5,655 nt of DNA from Acidobacteriota bacterium (lineage in GTDB: Bacteria; Acidobacteriota; Terriglobia; Acidoferrales; 2-02-FULL-67-57), in NCBI GenBank assembly GCA_016210895.1, contig JACQTG010000200.1, positions 1 to 5,655 on the forward strand, in the 5' to 3' direction. Shown here piece by piece: positions 1-5,655 of this stretch (position 1 is its first letter; the number at the start of each line of letters is the position of its first letter). Made by a program: the position numbers and the translations under genes. Under the pieces are notes generated by a model. That model was given only the letters and a program-made list of their open reading frames with translations, was not told where the DNA came from and did no database searches.

Positions 1-5
1 CCGGC

Positions 6-11
6 AGGAGA
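6..11 (+). promoter_or_regulatory. Shine-Dalgarno site for the kynureninase-like gene
   Basis: AGGAGA lies five bases before the ATG at 17, with the AGGAG core ending at base 10. This is close to the ideal anti-16S match and spacing. It fixes the start of the downstream gene and shows that the gene is complete at its 5' end even though the window begins only 16 bases upstream. The promoter, if separate, is outside the window. Confidence 0.8.
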
Positions 12-16
12 CCGCG

Positions 17-1162
17 ATGGACGAACTGTTGGCTTGGCGGAAAGAGTTTCCCATTCTCAGCACCACGACCTATCTGATCAGCAACTCCCTTGGCGCTATG
101 CCGCGCGCGGTCCAAGATTCGCTCAATGACTACGCCCGCACCTGGGCCACCCGCGGCGTGCGCGCCTGGGAGGAAGGTTGGTGGGAGATGGCCGTGAGCC
201 TCGGGGATAAACTGGGCCCGCTGGTCGGTGCTGAGCCGGGAAGCGTCTCGCTCCACGCCAACGTCACCCTGACGCAGGCCATCATCGCCTCCTGCTTTTC
301 CTTCGACAGGCCACGGCGCAAAGTTATCCTGACCGACAAGGAGTTCCCTTCGGTCATTTATTTCTGGCTCGCGCAGCGCCGCCGCGGCGCGGAAGTGGAA
401 GTCATCCGCACCGAGGAAGACCCCGTGCGCGTTCCCACGGAAAAGCTGCTCGCCGCAATGGACGAGCGCACACTGCTCGTGCCCTTCTCCCACGTGCTCT
501 TTCGCAGTGCCTACGTCCAGGACGTGCCGGCGATTGTTGAGCGCGCCCATTCTGTTGGCGCGCACGTCATACTGGACGCCTATCATTCCGCTGGCGTCCT
601 CCCGGTCGAGGCAAGAAAGTGGAAAGTCGACTTCCTGGTCGGCGGTGTACTCAAATGGCTCTGCGGGGGTCCCGGTGTGGCTTACCTCTACGTGCGCCCC
701 GACCTGCGGACGAAGCTCGAGCCCACGCTCACCGGCTGGTTCGCCCATCCGCGCCCCTTCCAGTTTGAGGTCGGCCCTGGCGCTTACCGCGACGACGCCT
801 TCCGCTTCTTGAACGGCACGCCGCACATTTCCGCCTTCTACGCCGCGCGTCCCGGACTCGAAATCATCCATCAGGTGGGCGTCGAGCGCATCCGCGCACG
901 CTCGCTCGCACTGACCGGCCGACTCATCGCACAGGCGCAGGAGCGCGGCTGGCGCGTGCATACCCCGGAAACGGAGACCGAACGGGGCAGCACGGTAACA
1001 CTCGACGTGCCGCGTGGCCCGGAAGTGTCGCGGGAATTACGCCGGCGGGAAGTACTGGTGGACTACCGGCCCGGCGCTGGCATCCGCGTGGCTCCCCACT
1101 TTTACAATACGGAAGAGGAAGTGGATCGCGTCGTGGCCGAAATCGCGGCGATTCTGGCGTGA
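17..1162 (+). CDS. Kynureninase-like PLP-dependent enzyme (class V aminotransferase fold)
   Basis: A 381-residue fold-type I PLP enzyme, presumably cytoplasmic. Kynureninase-like landmarks, in order: YLISNSLG (19-26, compare YLxGNSLG); LDAYHSAG (186-193), with Asp187 expected to contact the PLP pyridine nitrogen; VDFLVGGVLKWLCGGPG (204-220), with Lys213 the expected Schiff-base lysine; GWFAHPRPFQF (240-250) followed by RFLNGTP (263-269); and the C-terminal IRVAPHFYNTEEEVDRV (356-372). True kynureninase cleaves L-kynurenine to anthranilate and alanine in tryptophan breakdown. Two points weaken that exact call. The protein is somewhat shorter than typical kynureninases (about 410-420 aa), and the residue before the lysine is Leu212, where the Pseudomonas enzyme, as I recall, has a phosphate-binding tyrosine. 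A desulfurase-like or other class V enzyme is possible. The ATG is chosen because of the strong Shine-Dalgarno. No other tryptophan-pathway gene is visible. The gene converges on the acyl-AMP ligase gene. Confidence 0.85.
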   Translation: MDELLAWRKEFPILSTTTYLISNSLGAMPRAVQDSLNDYARTWATRGVRAWEEGWWEMAVSLGDKLGPLVGAEPGSVSLHANVTLTQAIIASCFSFDRPRRKVILTDKEFPSVIYFWLAQRRRGAEVEVIRTEEDPVRVPTEKLLAAMDERTLLVPFSHVLFRSAYVQDVPAIVERAHSVGAHVILDAYHSAGVLPVEARKWKVDFLVGGVLKWLCGGPGVAYLYVRPDLRTKLEPTLTGWFAHPRPFQFEVGPGAYRDDAFRFLNGTPHISAFYAARPGLEIIHQVGVERIRARSLALTGRLIAQAQERGWRVHTPETETERGSTVTLDVPRGPEVSRELRRREVLVDYRPGAGIRVAPHFYNTEEEVDRVVAEIAAILA

Positions 1163-1175
1163 AGAGAACTTCGGC

Positions 1176-3002
1176 TTAGCTTTCCTCAGAGCGCGAACGG
1201 CGCCCCTTCGGGAGCGTACGCAGGAACCATAGCGAGAAGGCCGCGAGCCCCAATCGCAGCAGTTGCCACCAGACCGGTGGCCGCGATCGGGTCAACTCAC
1301 CCACCAGATACAGCCGGCGGCACGCGTCCCGGCGCAGCTTGCCGCTCGGGGTCTTGGGAATGGTCTGCGGCGGCACGAGCACAATCTCATCAGGAGGATG
1401 GCCGAGGTGCGAGAGCCGGTGCAGGACTTCCTTGTGCAGCCCCACGAGCTCCGCCTCGCGCGTCGCACGCGTCTCGGCCACCGCCACGATCCGCTCGGTG
1501 CCCTGTTCCGCATCACGAACGCCGAAGGCGGCAACGCACCCTTTGCGGATGCCGGGCACTTCCCCGGCGATTTCCTCGAGCTCGTGCGGATAAATGTTGC
1601 GCCCGGCCTTGATGATGACGTCCTTGATCCGCCCGGTGATGTAAATCTCTCCGTCAGCCTGGTAAGCCAGGTCGCCCGAATCGTACCAGCCGTCGCAGAG
1701 GATGGCCTGGGTGGCCTCTTGATTGCGGAAGTAGCTCTGCATCGCCGAAAGTCCGCGAAACAGCAGCCGACCCTCGATTCGCTCCGCCACCGGCCGGCCG
1801 GCCGTGTCAACAATCTTCACTTCATGGCCCGCAAGCGCCTGTCCGACGGAAACAAAGCGGAGCGGAACCGCCTCACTGGGCACGGCGGGTTCCGCGCGCT
1901 GGTGGCGCAGGAACGGCTCGCGCCGGATCGCATCAATCCGCGGCGGCTGGCCCAGCGGTGCAAAGGTCAGCGCCACCGAACATTCAGCCAGCCCGTAGAC
2001 GGGCATAAGCGACTCCGCCCGGAAACCAAACGGCTGGAAACGTTCGATGAAGCGCGCCAGCGTCTCCGGGCTGATCGCCTCGGCTCCATTCAGCGCCACG
2101 CGCCATGAGCTCAGATCGAGCCCGTCGAGCGTCTTAGGATCCAGCTTGCGCACGCAGAGCTCGTAGGCAAAGTTCGGCGCGGGGGAGAGCGAGCCGCGAT
2201 GCTCGTGGATCATCCACAGCCAGCGTTCCGGCCGACGGAGAAAACTGATGGGCGAGGTGAGCACGATGGGCAGGCCGAAGTAGAGGCTGAACAGCCAGCA
2301 GCCGATCAACCCCATATCATGATAGAGGGGTAGCCAGCAGACGGTGACGTCGTCGGGGCGCACCTGCACGCCCTGCCCGATGGCGCGGACGTTGTGGATA
2401 ATGTTGGCGTGGGTCAGCACCACGCCCTTGGGCTCGCCCGTGCTCCCCGAGGTGTACTGGATGAAGGCGTCGTCGGTCGGTTCCAAGCGGATCGATGGCA
2501 GGGGATTCTGCACCCGCGCGAGGGCCTCCACAGTGGTGACGCTGCGCAGGCTCGGCACCCCAGGGCCCAACAGCCGCGCCAGCGTCTTCGCCTCGCGAAA
2601 CGTGATCAGCATGCGCACGCCCGCATTGCGCAGAATTTTCGTCTGCCGGTGCGCATACTCCTCGATCTGGTCGGCCCGCACAGGCGGGTAGATGGGCACG
2701 GGAATGCCACCCGCGAGCAACGCGCCGAGAAAGGCGAAGAAGAACTCTTCGCTCGTCGGCAGCATCAGGGCCACAGTCTGTCCGCGCTCGAGCCCCTGCG
2801 CGGCCAAGCCCCGCGCCACCGCCTCCGCTCCCGCCTGGAGCTGTGCATAGGTGAGCGTGCGCGTCTGGCCGTCATCTTGGCGGAGAAAGATGTGGGCGCG
2901 GTCGGGCATCGCCTGCACGCGGGCGTGCAGGACGTGGTCCAACGCCTGGACGGACTCAGTCAGTCCAGTCGGTGTTGCGATGGAGGTGGTTAGCGTACTC
3001 AT
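1176..3002 (-). CDS. Fatty-acyl-AMP ligase (FAAL)-type AMP-dependent synthetase
   Basis: A 608-residue ANL-superfamily adenylating enzyme. It should activate a carboxylic (fatty) acid with ATP to an acyl-adenylate. FAAL members hand this to an acyl carrier protein or PKS/NRPS rather than to CoA. Motifs: P-loop YTSGSTGEPKGV (183-194); LPLYHDMGLIG (224-234); YGLAE (336-340); DGWYDSGDL (437-445), with Asp444 the ribose-binding Asp; hinge region ITGRIKDVIIKAGRNIYP (455-472); and PKTPSGKLRR (549-558), with Lys555 the expected adenylation lysine. FAAL-like traits are PVPIYPPVR (101-109), the APNFAYELC stretch (275-283), and about 45 residues between YGLAE and GQALAGHEVKIVD. That interval is longer than in typical acyl-CoA synthetases and fits the FAAL-specific insertion. 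A hydrophobic, Trp-rich segment at 577-596 followed by a basic tail may touch membrane. The ATG at 3002 is preferred because the family alignment begins there. The frame stays open to 3293, but that extension would overlap the peptidase gene and is Arg/Pro-rich shadow sequence. No clear Shine-Dalgarno is seen. An acyl-CoA ligase remains possible. Confidence 0.9.
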   Translation of the reverse strand: MSTLTTSIATPTGLTESVQALDHVLHARVQAMPDRAHIFLRQDDGQTRTLTYAQLQAGAEAVARGLAAQGLERGQTVALMLPTSEEFFFAFLGALLAGGIPVPIYPPVRADQIEEYAHRQTKILRNAGVRMLITFREAKTLARLLGPGVPSLRSVTTVEALARVQNPLPSIRLEPTDDAFIQYTSGSTGEPKGVVLTHANIIHNVRAIGQGVQVRPDDVTVCWLPLYHDMGLIGCWLFSLYFGLPIVLTSPISFLRRPERWLWMIHEHRGSLSPAPNFAYELCVRKLDPKTLDGLDLSSWRVALNGAEAISPETLARFIERFQPFGFRAESLMPVYGLAECSVALTFAPLGQPPRIDAIRREPFLRHQRAEPAVPSEAVPLRFVSVGQALAGHEVKIVDTAGRPVAERIEGRLLFRGLSAMQSYFRNQEATQAILCDGWYDSGDLAYQADGEIYITGRIKDVIIKAGRNIYPHELEEIAGEVPGIRKGCVAAFGVRDAEQGTERIVAVAETRATREAELVGLHKEVLHRLSHLGHPPDEIVLVPPQTIPKTPSGKLRRDACRRLYLVGELTRSRPPVWWQLLRLGLAAFSLWFLRTLPKGRRSRSEES

Positions 3003-3003
3003 T

Positions 3004-3030
3004 ACTGCCGCGCGATAAACTCGTGGCAGT
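3004..3030 (-). promoter_or_regulatory. Inverted repeat abutting the FAAL-type gene start (possible 5'-UTR hairpin)
   Basis: On the minus strand ACTGCC (3030-3025) pairs perfectly with GGCAGT (3009-3004). Inside, CGA (3023-3021) pairs with TCG (3015-3013) around a five-base loop. One side has one unpaired base and the other has three. The 3' arm ends one base before the ATG, where a ribosome-binding site would sit, and no Shine-Dalgarno is visible there. It could limit translation initiation, serve as a protein-binding operator, or be chance. There is no T tract, so it is not a terminator. Confidence 0.35.
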
Positions 3031-3036
3031 GGGTAG

Positions 3037-3066
3037 ATACTAGAACCGAATCCCCGTCGCCTGCAA
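3037..3066 (-). promoter_or_regulatory. Weak sigma70-like promoter candidate for the FAAL-type gene
   Basis: Reading the minus strand, TTGCAG (3066-3061) could serve as -35 and TAGTAT (3042-3037) as -10, with an 18-base spacer. They match the consensus hexamers at three and four of six positions. Transcription would begin near 3030, leaving a leader of under 30 bases that is mostly the inverted repeat. The match is weak. The gene could equally be read through from the peptidase gene, whose stop lies 94 bases upstream of the ligase start and has no obvious intrinsic terminator after it. Confidence 0.25.
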
Positions 3067-3096
3067 CCCCAAAAGTGCTCTCCCCTGCCTGCCGCT

Positions 3097-5655
3097 TCAG
3101 GGCTGACCCGCTTTCGCGGCGGCCGCAGCGCCCCGCACCACACGGAAACCGATGTAGGCGGCGTCCGGCGCTTGCGGGATTCCTTTGGGGTCAGCCGGCC
3201 GGTCGGCGCTGCCGCCGAGCGCTTTGCCGCCCCCGTCCTTGTCCGCTGCCCACTCGGCCACGTTGCCGCCCAAGTCGAATATCCAATCCTCATCGCCCAT
3301 GCCTTTCAAGCTGCCTACTTCCTTGAGCAGAGGCGCCGGCCCAGGAAGTTCTTTTATCTTCCCCATGAAGCGCGCGGCATCGTCGGGATTGAGAGTGTAG
3401 CCGGCCCAGTAGTCGAGGGTATTTTCGCCCGCGCGGGGCGCGTAGAGCGCGCTCAGCTCCTCGACGCGGCCCAGCCGATAGGTTTCGCCCGTCAGCCGGC
3501 TCAGCCAGGCACAGTAGGTCTGTGCTTGCTCGAAGCTGATGTTATTGGCCGGATGGTTGTCCGTTCCCGGCGCGTAGGTGTAGTTCTTATCGAAGGCAGC
3601 GTACTGTGCCCGTGTCACTTCGAACCGGCCGATTTCGAACTCCCGGTGCTTGACCAGCTCGGGAATGAGTGTCTTCTTGACCTCGATTCCGTAGCGCAGA
3701 CCGACCTTTTTCACGGCTTGGCGCTTCAGTTCGAGGCCAAGCGGCGAGTCCTCCTTGAAGGCTTCGTTCACCGGCCCGGCCGTGCCGAACAGGTACTTGT
3801 CGAACCAAGCCAGTTCCTCCTCTACCTTGCGTCGCTGGTGCGTCAGCTTCCGGAAGCCGTGCGGCTCCCCGGGAAACAGGACAAACCGCACGTCCGTGTG
3901 GCCGAGCTGCTGCAAGGCCCGGAAGTGCGACCAGCCCTGGCTGGTGGGCACGGCGCGGTCCTCGGTGCCGAAGAAAATGATGGTGGGCGTGCGCACCTTG
4001 TGCAGTTGGAAGAGGGGCGACTTGCGGACATAGAGTTCCGGGTCTTCGAGCGGTGACTTCCCCAGATAGTAATTGTCGAAGGAGGCGCCGAAATCAACGT
4101 TTCCCCAGTCGCTGATCCACTCCACGTCGCCCGCGCCAGCCGATAACGCCTTGTAGCGTGTGCTGTGTGTGGTCAGCGCAATGGAGAGAATCGAACCGTT
4201 GCTCCAGCCCGTGGTGGCCAGCTTGTCCGGATCCACCACGCCGCGCGCGATCAGGTAGTCCACGCCGTTCTCGATGTCGGGGACTTCCAGGTCGTAGTAT
4301 TTCCCCCCGCCGATCGACTCCACCCAGTCGAGCCCATAGTTGCCGCTGCCGTGGTAGTTGACCAGCAGCACAAAAGCGCCGCGGTCGGTCCAGAGGTGAG
4401 TCGGTGAACTCCAGCTATCGCTCCACTCGTCCAGGTCGGCGTCGGTCGGTCCGCCGTGGATGTCGAGCACGAGGGGGTATCTTTTCCCTGCCTCGTAGTT
4501 GTAGGGATAGTAGAGGATGCCCTCGACCTCCTCATCACGCGCGCCTGTCCAGCGAACGATTTCCCTTTGACCCGTGGGCTTGTCTTTCAAGCGCGGGTTG
4601 AGCGCGGTCAGGACTTGTGGGTCGACAATACGCGCGCCCTCGAGCCGCGCCCGATACCACTGCGGCGGCTGGCGGGCGGTGGAATGCTCATAGACGAGCG
4701 TTTGGCCATCGCGGCTCACCGTCCAGCCAAAAATGTTGTCGCGGTGCTCACCTTCGAGCCAGGCGCGCTCCCAACCTTCCCTCTTGCGGGTATAGTGTGC
4801 CGGCTTGTAGCGCACTCCCGCGGCCAGGAGGGCGATGAAGCCGTCGGGCGTGACGTTGTAGCTGGCAAACCCCAGACCGTTCTCCCAGCCCAGATCCACC
4901 TGCGTTAGGCGCTCCTGCGCGACGTCGTAGAAGTAAAGCAAGCTGATGGTGGCGGTGCGATAGACCGGGTGGGTGGAATACTCGCTGGCGAAATAGAAGC
5001 CACTGCTGTCATGCGTCCAGCGGACATTCTGCGGCACAACCTTCCCATCGGTGAATAGTTGTTTGTGTGTTCCCACCTTCAGGTCATACAGAAAAGTAAC
5101 CGGCTTGATCTTCTGGTCGAACTCGTAGCTCAGGCTGCGCTGGTGCCGGGTGACCGCCTTTTGCCCATCGGGTGCCAGCCAGAACTGATCAATCCAATCG
5201 TCGTTCTCCGTGACACGCGTGATCTTCTTGTCCTTCAGCGCGAGCCGGAACAACCGCATCGGAGGCTCGCGCGGGGCGTCTTCGACCACCTGCGAGGTGT
5301 CTTTCTTTTCCTTGATGGTCCGCTCGTGGAGCGTCGGGTCTTCCTGTGCGCTGAACAGGATGGTGTCGTTGTCGATCCAGTCGAAGTCGCGGATGCCGCG
5401 CTCGAGTTCAGTCACGGGCCAGGGCTCGCCCCCGAAAGGATTGATCAGCCAGAGCTGCCTCTGCTCGGCGTCCGACTTGGCCTTGGGCAGGGGACGCGTA
5501 CTCAGGAAGGCACTGAGCTGGCCGTTAAGCGACCAGCGTGGGCTCCCGTGCGTCTCCGCGCCGCGCGTCAACTGTATCTCCGTCTTCTCGGTCAGGCTGG
5601 TGAGATAGAGATTCGATTCTCGAGCGTCTTTTTCCATGTCCGGCGTCGTCTTCAC
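3097..5655 (-). CDS. S9-family prolyl oligopeptidase with C-terminal SUMF1/FGE-like domain (5' partial)
   Basis: 852 residues are visible and the gene continues past the right edge. Residues 1 to about 350 form a beta-propeller with PD40/WD40-like strands, e.g. SPRWSLNGQLSAF (38-50), FWLAPDGQKAV (158-168), VRWTHDSSGFYF (211-222) and GWTVSRDGQTLVY (310-322). The alpha/beta-hydrolase follows (about 365-625): HGGP (400-403), nucleophile motif GWSNG (483-487) with Ser485, Asp566 in GTEDRAVP, and His599 in GEPHGF. The S9 triad is therefore intact, predicting cleavage of short peptides or N-terminal residues in the dipeptidyl/acylaminoacyl-peptidase manner. After a linker, residues 671-842 resemble SUMF1/FGE-sulfatase: FEIGRFEVTRAQYAAF (673-688), ISFEQAQTYCAWL (706-718), DLGGNVAEWAAD (794-805) and the terminal IGFRVVRG (835-842). 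The active-site cysteines of true formylglycine-generating enzymes are absent near GGSADRP, so this domain is probably non-catalytic. The window-edge codon GTG is more likely an internal valine than the start, because sequence of propeller type begins at once. A missing signal peptide is plausible but unseen. The gene could share a transcript with the FAAL-type gene downstream. Confidence 0.92.
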   Translation of the reverse strand: MKTTPDMEKDARESNLYLTSLTEKTEIQLTRGAETHGSPRWSLNGQLSAFLSTRPLPKAKSDAEQRQLWLINPFGGEPWPVTELERGIRDFDWIDNDTILFSAQEDPTLHERTIKEKKDTSQVVEDAPREPPMRLFRLALKDKKITRVTENDDWIDQFWLAPDGQKAVTRHQRSLSYEFDQKIKPVTFLYDLKVGTHKQLFTDGKVVPQNVRWTHDSSGFYFASEYSTHPVYRTATISLLYFYDVAQERLTQVDLGWENGLGFASYNVTPDGFIALLAAGVRYKPAHYTRKREGWERAWLEGEHRDNIFGWTVSRDGQTLVYEHSTARQPPQWYRARLEGARIVDPQVLTALNPRLKDKPTGQREIVRWTGARDEEVEGILYYPYNYEAGKRYPLVLDIHGGPTDADLDEWSDSWSSPTHLWTDRGAFVLLVNYHGSGNYGLDWVESIGGGKYYDLEVPDIENGVDYLIARGVVDPDKLATTGWSNGSILSIALTTHSTRYKALSAGAGDVEWISDWGNVDFGASFDNYYLGKSPLEDPELYVRKSPLFQLHKVRTPTIIFFGTEDRAVPTSQGWSHFRALQQLGHTDVRFVLFPGEPHGFRKLTHQRRKVEEELAWFDKYLFGTAGPVNEAFKEDSPLGLELKRQAVKKVGLRYGIEVKKTLIPELVKHREFEIGRFEVTRAQYAAFDKNYTYAPGTDNHPANNISFEQAQTYCAWLSRLTGETYRLGRVEELSALYAPRAGENTLDYWAGYTLNPDDAARFMGKIKELPGPAPLLKEVGSLKGMGDEDWIFDLGGNVAEWAADKDGGGKALGGSADRPADPKGIPQAPDAAYIGFRVVRGAAAAAKAGQP

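Noticed and set aside
1161..1172. Short palindrome GAAG-AGAA-CTTC in the gap between the convergent genes
   Set aside because: It has only four base pairs, no T tract, and part of it belongs to the stop codon of gene 1. It is too short to call.
1200..1217. Hairpin with a C(UUCG)G loop near the end of the FAAL-type gene, as a terminator for the kynureninase-like gene
   Set aside because: The stem contains an A-C mismatch, no T tract follows on either strand, and it lies inside FAAL-type coding sequence. It is not a convincing intrinsic terminator.
1263..2108. 281-residue open frame on the plus strand, antisense to the FAAL-type gene
   Set aside because: It is fully contained within a gene with clear family motifs and its translation is Arg/His/Ala-rich with no recognisable domain. 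Such antisense frames are common in GC-rich DNA.
3003..3293. 97-residue N-terminal extension of the FAAL-type frame
   Set aside because: It is Arg/Pro/Ser-rich, has no similarity to the ANL family N-terminus, and would overlap the peptidase coding region by almost 200 bases. The ATG at 3002 gives a normal family length.
3172..4056. 294-residue open frame on the plus strand, antisense to the S9 peptidase gene
   Set aside because: It lies entirely opposite the conserved hydrolase and SUMF1 regions, has no recognisable domain, and has composition typical of a GC-driven shadow frame.
5653..5655. GTG at the right edge as the true start of the peptidase
   Set aside because: It is simply the first codon in the window. 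The peptide starts straight in propeller-type sequence with no signal peptide, so an internal valine of a truncated gene is more likely. No upstream bases are available to look for a Shine-Dalgarno.

Overview
The window is GC-rich and densely coding, and looks like bacterial chromosome. It holds three large protein genes and very little intergenic DNA. Strong G/C third-position bias, a large S9 peptidase carrying a C-terminal SUMF1-like domain, and a FAAL-type adenylating enzyme would fit an Acidobacteriota-like genome. That placement is inference from gene style only, since no marker gene is present.

Layout: (1) 17-1162, plus strand, is a complete kynureninase-like PLP enzyme (class V aminotransferase fold, 381 aa) with a good Shine-Dalgarno at 6-11. 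(2) 1176-3002, minus strand, is a complete fatty-acyl-AMP ligase-type adenylating enzyme (608 aa). It converges on gene 1 with only 13 bases between the stop codons. (3) 3003-3096 is the only real intergenic gap. It contains a weak promoter candidate and an inverted repeat lying directly against the ligase start codon. (4) 3097-5655, minus strand, is an S9-family prolyl oligopeptidase: beta-propeller, then alpha/beta-hydrolase, then a C-terminal SUMF1/formylglycine-generating-enzyme-like domain. It runs off the right edge, so its N-terminus (and any signal peptide) is missing.

The peptidase and the acyl-AMP ligase share a strand and are 94 bases apart, so they could be co-transcribed, but nothing links their functions biochemically. 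The kynureninase-like gene points the other way and belongs to whatever lies to the left of the window.

I found no RNA gene, mobile element, CRISPR array, origin, attachment site or tandem repeat. I also found no clear evidence of a novel multi-gene system. The most unusual item is the peptidase-SUMF1 fusion, whose SUMF1 part lacks the cysteines expected of an active formylglycine-generating enzyme.
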